Notes: generated by a model not told the origin, from the sequence alone. DNA of 64,000 nt from Chitinophagaceae bacterium (GCA_947457465.1 CANGWB010000007.1:1-64000); one strand, 5' to 3'; positions 36,088 to 45,562 are shown, counted from the stretch's first letter. Program-made: numbers and translations.

Positions 36088-37773
36088 TCAAAGGTTCACA
36101 ATTCGCTTATCGCGCGGATATTTTACGCTATACACAAAGCGATACTTTCTGCTCTCCCCCGGCTTGAGGTCCACCTTCCAGGTCAACACGCCCGTTTCTG
36201 GATTCACCTCTGCTTCTCCGGCATCCTCCAGAGAAACCTCCACTTCTTTCACTGCACTCAGCGGATGCTGGTCCTTCAACAACAGCTGTACAGGCGTCAC
36301 TTTATTGTTCTTGACCGTGATCTCATAAGTGAATACTTGTTTATTCATGCCTCCGCTGGACTTGGCAGGAGCGGTTTCTCTGATCTGTGTACGCTTCAAG
36401 GCGATCCGCTTGTCTCTTCCCAACGAAAGATTCAAGGTATCTGCCGTGGTATTCGGATCGATCTGTGTTTTACCAACATAGGTATCGTCCATAATGATGT
36501 TCGCTGTGCCGGGGATCAGATCCAATTGTTGCCAATCACCGATCTCGGCCATCAGATACGCCTCCCGATCCAGTTTGGGAACCGCATAGTTTTTCAAACC
36601 CGCATCTACCGACCGCTCTTGAATATTAACCTGCTGAATCTGCCCATCCGCCGGAACATCGTACGGTAGTGAGATCTCATAGCTGGTATTCAATTGCCCT
36701 TGATTCAATGTGGTGTAAGCGCCCATGGTGCTGGGATCGACCGGTGCCGGTGCTGCCACTTTATACCCCGTACCTGATTCATCCAGATCCAACTTATCGG
36801 CTATAACACTTTCCTTTTTCATCGATTGCACCACGTTTGCGTTGACATTTACCGAGCGCATCTGAGACTGACGATACAGCTCGGGTACGTACAACTGCAG
36901 ATACCAGGGCGTCAGTAAGGGAGCCTGTACACCGAAATTGGGGGTGCCCGTGCTCAATGTCAGTTTGACTTGCTTCCAATTGATACCGGTGGTTTGCGTG
37001 AGCGATGCTTTATAGACGAGTTTGACTTTATTCTCTTTTGAATTCACGCGCAGGTCGTAATTGGCCGTCCACCCGGCATGCGGAGTATAATATGAAACCT
37101 TAACCGGATACTCATCGGCACGAGTGGCCATGACTTGTAAAAACAGTTGTCCGACCGGATCTCCCGGCTTTGACTCTTCTTGCGACCATTGATAGATCTG
37201 ATTATTGTTTTGCTGGATCTTTTTTTGAATTTTATCCATCTCGGATTGCCACTGAAAGATGGAAAGCTTGGCTTTTTCGATCCGAGCCGTATAGACATCC
37301 AGCAGCCGGAGGATATCTGCCGCCAAAACCGGACGTTCTGTCTTGTCCTTGAGTGGCGATTCGATCAACAATCCTGTTTTAACCAGTATTTCCTGATCGA
37401 TGTTGATCAGATTTTGAAACCGGCTAATTTCTTTTTGAAGCGACCGGTTGCTGTCGGTGAGCGCTTCAATCTGCTTTACATATTTGGATGGAGGAATTGG
37501 CGGTTGAAAGACCCGAAACTGCTGTGACAACAAGGCCACACCCTCCGGTAAGTTCACTTGTAAACTATTTGGGTCTACCGACGTACTCATCCCATCCAAT
37601 TGAATGATCCGGGTACCGACCTCTAGCCGTATGCGGCCTTCATGGGTAAGTTCCGCTCCGTATCCGAAATAGACACTGGCATTTCGAAGTACCGGCCGAA
37701 ACCGCAGGGTATCCTGTGAAAACAAAAAAATAGACTGGGTAATAAAAAACAAGAATAGGGGTATCGCTCGCAT
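36088..37773 (-). CDS. DUF4139 / mucoidy inhibitor MuiA family protein
   Basis: 561 residues with a signal peptide (IPLFLFFITQSIFLFSQD). The N-terminal region has the DUF4140 pattern (ASVYFGYGAELTHEGRIRLEVGTRIIQLDGMS), then a coiled-coil segment (about 95-185), then the C-terminal DUF4139 beta-rich domain (YYTPHAGWTANYDLRVNSK, YEITVKNNKVTPVQLLLKDQ, TGVLTWKVDLKPGESRKYRF). The biochemical role of this family is unknown. Divergent from mutS. Confidence 0.88.
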   Translation of the reverse strand: MRAIPLFLFFITQSIFLFSQDTLRFRPVLRNASVYFGYGAELTHEGRIRLEVGTRIIQLDGMSTSVDPNSLQVNLPEGVALLSQQFRVFQPPIPPSKYVKQIEALTDSNRSLQKEISRFQNLINIDQEILVKTGLLIESPLKDKTERPVLAADILRLLDVYTARIEKAKLSIFQWQSEMDKIQKKIQQNNNQIYQWSQEESKPGDPVGQLFLQVMATRADEYPVKVSYYTPHAGWTANYDLRVNSKENKVKLVYKASLTQTTGINWKQVKLTLSTGTPNFGVQAPLLTPWYLQLYVPELYRQSQMRSVNVNANVVQSMKKESVIADKLDLDESGTGYKVAAPAPVDPSTMGAYTTLNQGQLNTSYEISLPYDVPADGQIQQVNIQERSVDAGLKNYAVPKLDREAYLMAEIGDWQQLDLIPGTANIIMDDTYVGKTQIDPNTTADTLNLSLGRDKRIALKRTQIRETAPAKSSGGMNKQVFTYEITVKNNKVTPVQLLLKDQHPLSAVKEVEVSLEDAGEAEVNPETGVLTWKVDLKPGESRKYRFVYSVKYPRDKRIVNL

Positions 37774-37832
37774 AATGTTGATTTTCCCCTTCAGATGCAG
37801 GCTTTTCCCGGGTTACACAAGCCCGAACCCAT

Positions 37833-37840
37833 TATTTTTG
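37833..37840 (+). promoter_or_regulatory. -7 box fixing the mutS start
   Basis: TATTTTTG, full TAnnTTTG, ends five bases before the GTG at 37846. It lies inside the open frame that runs up from mutS, so the longer frame is unlikely to be translated. Confidence 0.55.
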
Positions 37841-37845
37841 TTGGC

Positions 37846-40470
37846 GTGGCAAAAAGCAGTGGCGATACCCCCATGATGCAGCAGCATCGGATGATCAAGC
37901 AAAAACATCCGGATGCCATTCTGTTATTCCGGGTGGGCGATTTTTATGAAACCTTTGGAAATGATGCCGTGATTGCCTCACGCATATTGGGTATCACCCT
38001 GACCAAACGGAACAATGGTGCCGCCGCAGAATCTGAACTGGCGGGATTTCCGCACCATGCACTTGATAATTATTTACATAAGCTGGTGAAGGCCGGTCAC
38101 CGCGTGGCCGTTTGCGACCAGCTGGAAGACCCTAAACAAGCCAAGGGTGTTGTCAAACGTGGTGTCACGGACCTGGTCAGCCCGGGCACTGCCATTCAGG
38201 ACAAACTCCTTGAACACCGAACCAACAACTTTCTGGCGGCTTTGCATGTAGGCGGACCAACCACCCTAGGCATAGCCTTGCTGGATCTATCAACCGGCGA
38301 ATTCTTTCTGGCAGAGGGTAATCGCGACTACGCTGATAAATTGATACAAAGCCTCCGTCCCACCGAGTTGATTTTGGCAAAAGACAAACAAAAAGAAATA
38401 CGCGAGTGGCTTAACGAGGGCATATATCAATACGGCCTCGACCCCTGGGTATTCGATACCCAGTATGGGCAGGAGCAATTAACAAAGCATTTCCAAACAC
38501 ATTCGCTGAAAGGATTCGGAGTTGACGAACTGACCGCTGCCCAAACTGCCGGCGGTGCCATCCTGCATTACCTGCGTGAAACGGAGCATCCGAACCTACA
38601 ACATATTCAAAACCTTCAACGAATCGACCGGGATGATTTTTTGTGGATGGATCGCTTCACGATCCGAAACCTTGAATTACTGGAGGGAGCATTCGGTCAA
38701 TCGCACTGCTTACTGTCGGTATTGGATAAGACCCAATCCCCCATGGGAGCGCGGCTGATGAAAAGATGGATCTTATTTCCTCTCAGGGAAAAGGCCAGCA
38801 TCGACGAGCGACTGGACATGGTTGAAACCTTGATGAACGAACCGGATACGCTAAAAGATCTCCAAGATCAACTGGGTCGATGTGGAGATCTGGAACGCCT
38901 GGCTGGTAAACTAGCGATGCGAAAGGTCAATCCGAGAGACCTAATTCAACTCGCAAAAGGGTTGGATGCGGTTCGATCCGTCGGCCAGTTAATCATTCCG
39001 TTAACCACCGGATGGATATTAAAACGGAAATCAAAACTGAATGACTGCCCCGAACTCAGATCGATCATTCACGCTACGCTGGAAGATGATGCACCGGCTG
39101 CTGTTAACAAAGGTGGACTGATCCGATCCGGCGTAGAGGAACGGCTCGATGAGTTGCGATCCATCTCCCGGGACGGAAAATCTTATCTCTCCAAACTGCA
39201 GCAACAAGAAGTCATACGCACCGGTATTCCCTCCCTGAAGATCGGCTTCAATAATGTATTCGGTTATTACCTAGAAGTCACCCATGCACATAAGGATAAG
39301 GTGCCGGCAGATTGGATTCGTAAGCAAACGCTTACGAACGCTGAACGTTACGTTACACCGGAATTGAAAGAATACGAGGAAAAGATTCTGGGAGCTGAAG
39401 AAAAGATCGTGTCAATCGAGAGCAGACTATTTGAAGAACTCGTTTCGAAGATCCAACCCTATGTTGGTCCCCTGCAACAAACCGCAGCCCTGTTAGGTGA
39501 ACTGGACTGTATCAGTTGTTTCGCCGAACGATCCACTTCGAACCGATACAGCAAACCATCAATCACAACTGGCGATGAATTAAAGATCGAGGGCGGACGC
39601 CATCCGGTGATCGAAGCGATTCTACCAGCAGGCACTGCTTATATCGATAATGATCTGTATTTGGACCGCAGTACTCAGCAGTTGATCATTCTGACCGGTC
39701 CCAATATGAGCGGAAAATCGGCTTTACTACGCCAAACCGCAATCATTACCCTGATGGCACACATGGGATGTTTTGTGCCAGCCCGATCTGCCGAGATCCC
39801 CCTTACCGATAAAATATTCACGCGCGTTGGAGCCTCTGACAACCTAAGCGGCGGAGAATCGACTTTTTTGGTGGAAATGAATGAAACGGCTTCTATCCTG
39901 AATAACTTGTCACACCGGAGTTTGATCATCTTGGATGAGATCGGTAGAGGTACTGCCACCTATGACGGGATCTCCCTAGCCTGGAGCATCGCTGAGTACC
40001 TGCATGATCACCCGGGTAAGCCACTTACCCTATTTGCCACGCACTACCATGAACTGAATGAGCTGGAGAATAAATTGGAGCGTGTGCGGAATTTTCATCT
40101 GACCCACCGGGAGTCCGGGAACCGTATCCTGTTTTTACGAAAACTCGCAGCAGGCGGAAGCACCCACAGTTTTGGGATCCATGTGGCCCGGATGGCAGGT
40201 ATGCCTGGCACACTCCTAAACCGGGCTTCGGAAGTGATGAAAAAACTGGAAAACAATCACTTAAGCGATTCAATAGAAGCAAATAAGCAAGTCTTATCTG
40301 AGCTTCCGAACTCCCCAAAGGAGCAATTCCAGCTCTCCATTTTTGACGCGCACAGTGAAACCTTCGGTGAGATCCGGTCGCTGGTGGAGGGCCTAGATAT
40401 TGACCGGTTGACTCCTGTGGAGGCCTTATTGAAATTGCAGGAGATTCAGCGTAAGATCTCAGGCCAATAG
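37846..40470 (+). CDS. mutS: DNA mismatch repair protein MutS
   Basis: 874 residues from the GTG at 37846. The mismatch-reading Phe-x-Glu is Phe33-Tyr34-Glu35 (RVGDFYETF). The ATPase has Walker A near residue 620 (GPNMSGKSALLRQTAI), Walker B (LIILDEIGRGTATYDG) and FATHYHEL. The C-terminal HTH-like end is present. Recognises base mismatches and starts repair with MutL. An open frame begins 17 codons earlier at an ATG, but those residues are not MutS-like and contain the promoter box. Confidence 0.97.
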   Translation: MAKSSGDTPMMQQHRMIKQKHPDAILLFRVGDFYETFGNDAVIASRILGITLTKRNNGAAAESELAGFPHHALDNYLHKLVKAGHRVAVCDQLEDPKQAKGVVKRGVTDLVSPGTAIQDKLLEHRTNNFLAALHVGGPTTLGIALLDLSTGEFFLAEGNRDYADKLIQSLRPTELILAKDKQKEIREWLNEGIYQYGLDPWVFDTQYGQEQLTKHFQTHSLKGFGVDELTAAQTAGGAILHYLRETEHPNLQHIQNLQRIDRDDFLWMDRFTIRNLELLEGAFGQSHCLLSVLDKTQSPMGARLMKRWILFPLREKASIDERLDMVETLMNEPDTLKDLQDQLGRCGDLERLAGKLAMRKVNPRDLIQLAKGLDAVRSVGQLIIPLTTGWILKRKSKLNDCPELRSIIHATLEDDAPAAVNKGGLIRSGVEERLDELRSISRDGKSYLSKLQQQEVIRTGIPSLKIGFNNVFGYYLEVTHAHKDKVPADWIRKQTLTNAERYVTPELKEYEEKILGAEEKIVSIESRLFEELVSKIQPYVGPLQQTAALLGELDCISCFAERSTSNRYSKPSITTGDELKIEGGRHPVIEAILPAGTAYIDNDLYLDRSTQQLIILTGPNMSGKSALLRQTAIITLMAHMGCFVPARSAEIPLTDKIFTRVGASDNLSGGESTFLVEMNETASILNNLSHRSLIILDEIGRGTATYDGISLAWSIAEYLHDHPGKPLTLFATHYHELNELENKLERVRNFHLTHRESGNRILFLRKLAAGGSTHSFGIHVARMAGMPGTLLNRASEVMKKLENNHLSDSIEANKQVLSELPNSPKEQFQLSIFDAHSETFGEIRSLVEGLDIDRLTPVEALLKLQEIQRKISGQ

Positions 40471-40509
40471 TCGGTCTTTAAAGCGCTTGCCTGATATCCG
40501 AAACTCCCT

Positions 40510-40517
40510 TATTTTTA
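40510..40517 (+). promoter_or_regulatory. Promoter-like box upstream of the CHRD lipoprotein
   Basis: TATTTTTA (one mismatch to TAnnTTTG) with TTG exactly 20 bases upstream; 17 bases before the ATG at 40535. Confidence 0.45.
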
Positions 40518-40534
40518 CGTCAAATTAACTGCTC

Positions 40535-41029
40535 ATGAAATTCCTCCGGTTTTCTGCCTTGGTATTGACCGCTTCGCTTTTGTTGACCGCATGTAAGCGC
40601 GATACCGAATTCACTAAGATTACTGAATTCAGAAAGAATAACATCGCCATGACCGGAGCCCTGAATGTTCCGCAAACACCTTCAACGGCGCTGGGTACAA
40701 TGGACATCTGGTACTCTCGTGAAACACGTATTCTGACATACACCCTGAACTGGTCTGGTTTGACTGGAGCTGTAACCTCTGCAGGCATTATGGGCCCTGC
40801 CCCTTCAGGATTTGCTTCTGCATCTGTTTTGCAGAATATCAGCACTACGCCAATTGTACGCTGCGCAACCGTAGCCAACACATCTTGCGGTTCACTCCGT
40901 GGTACGTTGCTGGTTGATGGATTCGTGGTAACTGAGGAAAACCTGCTTGCCGGTATCTACTACCTTACTCTTCGTACAGCAGCTTACAATGCTACCGGTG
41001 AGATCCGCGGTCAGATCAAATTCGACTGA
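40535..41029 (+). CDS. CHRD domain lipoprotein
   Basis: 164 residues. Signal peptide with lipobox LLTAC (Cys20) and a CHRD-type domain (MTGALNVPQTPSTALGTMDIWYS...LTYTLNWSGLTGAVTSAGI...LLAGIYYLTLRTAAYNATGEIRGQI). CHRD domains are named for chordin; bacterial members are secreted or lipid-anchored and of unknown role. Followed by a strong terminator, so monocistronic. Confidence 0.85.
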   Translation: MKFLRFSALVLTASLLLTACKRDTEFTKITEFRKNNIAMTGALNVPQTPSTALGTMDIWYSRETRILTYTLNWSGLTGAVTSAGIMGPAPSGFASASVLQNISTTPIVRCATVANTSCGSLRGTLLVDGFVVTEENLLAGIYYLTLRTAAYNATGEIRGQIKFD

Positions 41030-41052
41030 TAAAATCTACTTAATACAGATAG

Positions 41053-41080
41053 AAGCCCTCCCATCGGAGGGCTTTTTTTT
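41053..41080 (+). terminator. Terminator after the CHRD lipoprotein
   Basis: Nine-base-pair stem AAGCCCTCC/GGAGGGCTT (41053-41061 with 41066-41074), loop of four, then a T run on the plus strand. It also lies at the end of the convergent SET gene. Confidence 0.9.
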
Positions 41081-41462
41081 AATTCGACTCGAACCAAACA
41101 GGACTGGTATTATCATGATCGCCCTGATAATTAATGAATAATTCCTCCCCGGCCTCAATATCCCGAACGGCTCGGATCCGGATTAACTCTGTATCCCATT
41201 CCATCTCATATTCGCAATTACTGGGCGAACGATGATTGTACATCGGTACATAGCCCAATGCCATTGCACACTGATCCGAATGCTCGCCCCAGAGAAAAAT
41301 ATAATCATGCAATCGGGTCTGGTCGATGAATGCCCGTTCGTTGGAGGAGAGCACGATCACGGGTGCGATCTCCAGAATGGTGCCATTATCGATTGGGACT
41401 TCAGTAAATACACCTCGTCCGCGGCCGGGCGAAGGGGCCAGAAAAAGTGTTGGAAGGATCAT
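41079..41462 (-). CDS. Stand-alone SET domain protein
   Basis: 127 residues from the ATG at 41462. SET-domain signatures are in order: SPGRGRGVFTEVPIDNGTIL (N-terminal SET-N), YVPMYNHRSPSNCEYEM (the NHxxxPN block) and DIEAGEELFINYQGDH (the GEELxxDY block with the catalytic tyrosine). Such domains transfer methyl from SAM to lysine. It has no pre- or post-SET region. The frame is open 98 codons upstream but that part runs antisense through mgtE; a TAnnTTTG box three bases before 41462 supports the short form. Target protein unknown; bacterial copies methylate ribosomal or DNA-binding proteins in the few studied cases. Confidence 0.82.
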   Translation of the reverse strand: MILPTLFLAPSPGRGRGVFTEVPIDNGTILEIAPVIVLSSNERAFIDQTRLHDYIFLWGEHSDQCAMALGYVPMYNHRSPSNCEYEMEWDTELIRIRAVRDIEAGEELFINYQGDHDNTSPVWFESN

Positions 41463-41465
41463 ACT

Positions 41466-41473
41466 CAAAGCTA
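41466..41473 (-). promoter_or_regulatory. -7 box abutting the SET protein start
   Basis: The minus strand reads TAGCTTTG, full TAnnTTTG, three bases before the ATG at 41462. Confidence 0.5.
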
Positions 41474-41519
41474 CACCCGCAGGAGCACGAAATTCATATT
41501 CGCCGAGCAGTGGTTTCCG

Positions 41520-41527
41520 TAATTTCG
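41520..41527 (+). promoter_or_regulatory. -7-like box abutting mgtE start
   Basis: TAATTTCG, one mismatch to TAnnTTTG, four bases before the ATG at 41532. The divergent SET-protein box lies 47 bases away. Confidence 0.4.
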
Positions 41528-41531
41528 CGGC

Positions 41532-42920
41532 ATGTCGGCTGAAATCAACCAAGTGAGTCTGCGGGAGGAATTCCTCCGGATCCGTGAGCAAGGAGATACC
41601 TTGCTCCTGCGCGACTATTTGGACGATCAGAACATCAGTGATATCGCAGCCTGTTTGGATGAAGAGACTGAACTCGCAACGGATATCATCGCGGCCATGT
41701 CCATGCACCGGGCCGTCAGTGTATTCAAAATACTTGACCTCAGCCTGCAAAAACAAGTCATCCGCGAACTCCCCGCCAACCTCACTGCCAATCTGCTCAA
41801 CGAATTACCTGCGGATGACCGAACCGACTTCCTCGAAGAATTACCCAGCAATGTCGTTCGTGAACTCATCAAACTTCTAGAGCCTGAGGAAAGAAAGATC
41901 ACCCTTTCGCTTTTAGGTTATCCGGAAAACTCCATTGGTCGTTTGATGACACCTGATTACGTATACGTCTACCCGCACAATAACATTGAAGAGGTTTTTG
42001 CCACCATCCGGAAGTATGGAAAGGACAGTGAAACGATCAATGTTATATATGTCATCAACGAAAAAGGTGAACTAATCGATGACATCCGCATCCGCGACAT
42101 TATCCTGAATGCTCCTGAAAAAAGAATATCTGAACTGATCGACGGACGATTCATTGCCCTCACTCCGGAAGAGGATCAGGAGACCGCCAGTGAGATCTTC
42201 AAAATGAATAACCGGGTGGCACTGCCGGTGATCAGTCGCAGTAATAAACTATTGGGGATCGTGACCATCGATGACATCCTTTGGGTAGCACAAGAAGAAT
42301 TTACGGAGGACATGCAGAAAATGGGAGGAACGGAAGCCCTCGATGAACCCTACCTCGACGTACCCTTACTCAAACTGTACAGAAAGCGAATCGTATGGCT
42401 GCTGATCCTTTTCATCGGCGAAACCATGACCATCGCTGCCATGTCCGGGTTTCAGCAAACGCTCGAACACGTGTTGGTCCTGTCAACCTTCATCCCCTTG
42501 ATCATTTCCAGTGGCGGTAACAGTGGATCACAAGCAGCTACTCTCATCATCCAAGCCATGGCGTTGGGTGAGATCACTGTGAAAGACTGGTGGTCAATCG
42601 CAAGAAGAGAAATCATTTCGGGACTGATCATGGGCGTTACCCTGGGGATCATCGGTTACCTAATCGTATTCGGAGGACATGAATTCTTCGATCTATTTGG
42701 AGAACATTTCCGAAGAGTCGGGATGGCCATCGGCGTGTCCCTGGTAGGTGTCGTACTCTGGGGCACCCTTATGGGCTCCATGTTACCCTTATTATTAAAA
42801 AGATTGGGAGCCGATCCGGCCACCTCTTCTACCCCATTCATTGCTACACTGGTAGATGTGACCGGTCTATTGATCTACTTTGGAACCGCCTATTGGCTGC
42901 TGAAAGGGATTCTACTTTGA
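41532..42920 (+). CDS. mgtE: Magnesium transporter MgtE
   Basis: 462 residues. Order: MgtE N domain (helical repeats, LPANLTANLLNELPADDRTDFLEELPSNV), tandem CBS domains (IGRLMTPDYVYVYPHNNIEEV...LLGIVTIDDILWV), then five transmembrane helices with the selectivity-filter region FIPLIISSGGNSGSQAATLIIQ. The cytoplasmic part senses Mg2+ and gates the pore. Full length. Confidence 0.96.
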   Translation: MSAEINQVSLREEFLRIREQGDTLLLRDYLDDQNISDIAACLDEETELATDIIAAMSMHRAVSVFKILDLSLQKQVIRELPANLTANLLNELPADDRTDFLEELPSNVVRELIKLLEPEERKITLSLLGYPENSIGRLMTPDYVYVYPHNNIEEVFATIRKYGKDSETINVIYVINEKGELIDDIRIRDIILNAPEKRISELIDGRFIALTPEEDQETASEIFKMNNRVALPVISRSNKLLGIVTIDDILWVAQEEFTEDMQKMGGTEALDEPYLDVPLLKLYRKRIVWLLILFIGETMTIAAMSGFQQTLEHVLVLSTFIPLIISSGGNSGSQAATLIIQAMALGEITVKDWWSIARREIISGLIMGVTLGIIGYLIVFGGHEFFDLFGEHFRRVGMAIGVSLVGVVLWGTLMGSMLPLLLKRLGADPATSSTPFIATLVDVTGLLIYFGTAYWLLKGILL

Positions 42921-42987
42921 CGCAAGCAAATTCCGAATTGGTTTTTTATTTCCTAAAATTACCTACAACTCATTCTCACACATCTGA

Positions 42988-43161
42988 TTGAAAGCATTCA
43001 CAGAAAAATTCCCGACACCTCTAACCATCTCTCGAGAGGAATCGCAGATTAACTTGAAAAAGCAGCTGACAAAAAACGGTATCTACCTAGAGACGTGGGG
43101 CATGTCATTTTTAATATTTCAGGCAGACTTGACCATTAAGTTAGGATGTACATACTGGTAA
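42988..43161 (+). other. Open frame of 57 codons without ATG, possible gene remnant
   Basis: Between mgtE and der (249 bases) the plus strand holds an uninterrupted frame that could start at TTG 42988. It reads like coding sequence (ISREESQINLKKQLTKNG, then YLETWGMSFLIFQADLTI) but I recognise no family, and no promoter or terminator is seen. It may be a decayed gene end or chance. Confidence 0.25.
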
Positions 43162-43169
43162 GCCTGGCG

Positions 43170-44483
43170 CTACTTTTTCCGAAAGAATAATCGGACAGGC
43201 ACACCCGTAAAATCAAAATGCTGACGCAATTGGTTCTCCAGATAATTCTTGTACGGCTGCTTAATGTCGTCAGGAAAATTGCAGAAAAATGCAAAAGAAG
43301 GAACCGCAGTAGGCAATTGAGTCACGAACTTGATCTTGATCGGATGCCCTCGAACCACGGGCGGATGATACGCTTGTATAGCTTGCAGCATCACATCATT
43401 GAGAGCAGAGGTTGGGACTTTACGTTGACGATTCTCGTATACGTCCAATGCCGTTTCAACCGCCTTGAAAATGCGGGTCTTTTCTAAAGCTGATATGAAG
43501 AGAATGGGCACATCACTGAAGGGTGCCAATCTTTTTTTCAGTTCTTTCTCATAGATCACAGCCGTCTGGGTTTCCTTTTCAACCAGATCCCATTTGTTCA
43601 CTAGCACAACTACCCCCTTGCCTTTTCGAACGGCCAGGCTGAAAATATTCAAGTCCTGTGCCGCAATACCTTTTTGAGCATCCAACAACAACAAGCAAAC
43701 ATTGGCTTCATCCAATGCTTTGATCGCCCGGATCACGGAATAGAACTCCAGATCTTCATGCACCTTTGATTTTCTTCGAATACCGGCGGTATCAATCAGG
43801 ATGAATTCCTTTTGAAATAGTTTGTAATGGGTATGAATGGTGTCGCGTGTTGTTCCTGCAATATCACTGACAATGGTCCGCTCCTCTCCGATCAACGCAT
43901 TCAATAAAGATGATTTCCCGGTGTTCGGCTGACCAATGATAGCGATGCGAGGCAGATCAGCTTCCGCTTTGATCTCCTCCGTGGCTGAAGCAGGCATACC
44001 CTCTGTCAAGGCATCGAGCAATTCGCCGGTTCCACTGCCGCTGGCTGAGGCGATGAAAAACATCTTATCAAATCCCAGACTATAGAACTCAGAGGCTTCG
44101 AGCAATCGCTGGTTATCGTCAACCTTGTTGACAGTCAAGAAAACCGGCTTGGGACTTTTCCGAAGCACCCGGGCCATCGCATCATCCAACTCGGTCAGTC
44201 CTGTTGTGGCGTCAACTACAAAAATCACGGCATGTGATTCCTCTACCGCAACCATCACCTGCTTGGCGATCTCTTTTTCAAATACATCCTCACTTCCATG
44301 CACAAACCCACCCGTATCGATCACATTGAATGATTTGCCGTTCCAATCGGCTACGCCATATTGACGATCGCGGGTTACACCGCTAACATCGTCCACGATC
44401 GCTTTACGCTGCTCGAGCAATCGGTTGAACAGGGTGCTTTTCCCAACATTCGGTCTTCCCACAATGGCAACTGTATACGACAT
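43170..44483 (-). CDS. der: Ribosome biogenesis GTPase Der (EngA)
   Basis: 437 residues with two tandem GTPase domains: GRPNVGKSTLFNRL and DTGGFV in the first, GQPNTGKSSLLNAL, DTAGIRRKSKV and NKWDLVEK in the second, then the KH-like C-terminal domain ending VPVRLFFRKK. Acts in 50S assembly. Start at 44483 (MSYTVAIVGRPN); an ATG 13 codons earlier would overlap the era stop by four bases, so translational coupling from there is conceivable. Confidence 0.97.
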   Translation of the reverse strand: MSYTVAIVGRPNVGKSTLFNRLLEQRKAIVDDVSGVTRDRQYGVADWNGKSFNVIDTGGFVHGSEDVFEKEIAKQVMVAVEESHAVIFVVDATTGLTELDDAMARVLRKSPKPVFLTVNKVDDNQRLLEASEFYSLGFDKMFFIASASGSGTGELLDALTEGMPASATEEIKAEADLPRIAIIGQPNTGKSSLLNALIGEERTIVSDIAGTTRDTIHTHYKLFQKEFILIDTAGIRRKSKVHEDLEFYSVIRAIKALDEANVCLLLLDAQKGIAAQDLNIFSLAVRKGKGVVVLVNKWDLVEKETQTAVIYEKELKKRLAPFSDVPILFISALEKTRIFKAVETALDVYENRQRKVPTSALNDVMLQAIQAYHPPVVRGHPIKIKFVTQLPTAVPSFAFFCNFPDDIKQPYKNYLENQLRQHFDFTGVPVRLFFRKK

Positions 44484-44518
44484 AATAAACGTTTCAATCT
44501 TATCAATAAAATGATGAA

Positions 44519-45385
44519 TCAATACCCATACTCATCCAGAAACAATTCGCTTTCTCTCCACTTGGGCCGTACTTTAACGAACAGTTCCAAAAAAACTTTA
44601 CGACCAATAAAGGCTTCGATGGAGCGGCGGGATTCGGTTCCCAATTTTTTGATCATCGCACCTCCCTCCCCGATCAAAATAGCCTTCTGGCTTTCACGAT
44701 GCACCACAATATCCGCCACAATCTTCACCAAGGTCGTTTTCTCCTGAAATTCCCTAACCAAGACTGTTGTGTGATAAGGAATCTCTTCACTGGTCAGGTC
44801 AAACACCTTTTCCCGGATCAGTTCCGATGCAAAGAAACGCGTTTGCGCGTCGCTTATCTCGTCAGCAGGAAAATAGGCCGGTCCTTCCGGGAGAACCGAT
44901 TCAAATTCATTGAGCAAACGGTCTCTGTCAGCAGGCCGCTGAACTGATACCCCCAACACCTTCTTGGCGTAAGACTTCCCACTGAAAAACTCAATGGCCT
45001 CCCTTACCTTTTCCATCTTACAGGTGTCGGTTTTCGTGATCAACACCCACGCCTGGTTGCGTAACTTGAGCTCACTGAAAATCTGATCAGACTCACCCCA
45101 ATCCGAACCCACATCCACCAACAGCAAAGAGATATCTCCATCTTCTAAAGCCGAGCGGACTGCTTCCATCATTCGCTTGTGCAACGGATATTTCGGATCG
45201 ATGATTCCCGGGGTATCAGAGAAGACCATCTGATACGAGTCCTCGGTGAGGATCCCTTTGATCCGGTGACGGGTGGTTTGCACCTTGGAGGAAACAATGG
45301 CCAATTTTTCTCCCATCAGAAAATTCAGCAAGCTGCTTTTCCCGGCGTTGGGCCGACCAAAGAAATTGATGAATCCGGATCGCAT
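44519..45385 (-). CDS. era: GTPase Era
   Basis: 288 residues: GTPase domain (FFGRPNAGKSSLLNFLMG, DTPGIIDPKYPLHKRMM, ITKTDTCK) and C-terminal KH domain (ILIGEGGAMIKKLGTESRRSIEAFIGRKVFLELFVKV). Binds the 3' end of 16S rRNA during 30S maturation. Forms a two-gene unit with der downstream; a tRNA terminator lies just upstream. Confidence 0.97.
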   Translation of the reverse strand: MRSGFINFFGRPNAGKSSLLNFLMGEKLAIVSSKVQTTRHRIKGILTEDSYQMVFSDTPGIIDPKYPLHKRMMEAVRSALEDGDISLLLVDVGSDWGESDQIFSELKLRNQAWVLITKTDTCKMEKVREAIEFFSGKSYAKKVLGVSVQRPADRDRLLNEFESVLPEGPAYFPADEISDAQTRFFASELIREKVFDLTSEEIPYHTTVLVREFQEKTTLVKIVADIVVHRESQKAILIGEGGAMIKKLGTESRRSIEAFIGRKVFLELFVKVRPKWRESELFLDEYGY

Positions 45386-45401
45386 AACTGGACAGGGTTG
45401 A

Positions 45402-45426
45402 AGAAAAAATCCGCCCGAAGGCGGAT
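45402..45426 (-). terminator. Terminator after the initiator tRNA
   Basis: ATCCGCC/GGCGGAT stem (45409-45415 with 45420-45426) followed on the minus strand by TTTTTTCTT, five bases beyond the tRNA 3' end. Confidence 0.88.
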
Positions 45427-45430
45427 GATG

Positions 45431-45502
<72 letters not shown>

Positions 45503-45505
45503 ATG

Positions 45506-45513
45506 TAAAGATA
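45506..45513 (-). promoter_or_regulatory. Promoter box of tRNA-fMet
   Basis: The minus strand reads TATCTTTA, one mismatch to TAnnTTTG, with TTG 19 bases upstream, three bases from the mature tRNA 5' end. Confidence 0.45.
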
Positions 45514-45562
45514 AGGGAATCAAGACTCTGAACAAAATGGTACAATGCTTGTTTTAGAACCG

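Noticed and set aside
41463-41756. N-terminal extension of the SET protein
   Set aside because: This part is the antisense of mgtE, and a promoter box lies just before the ATG at 41462.
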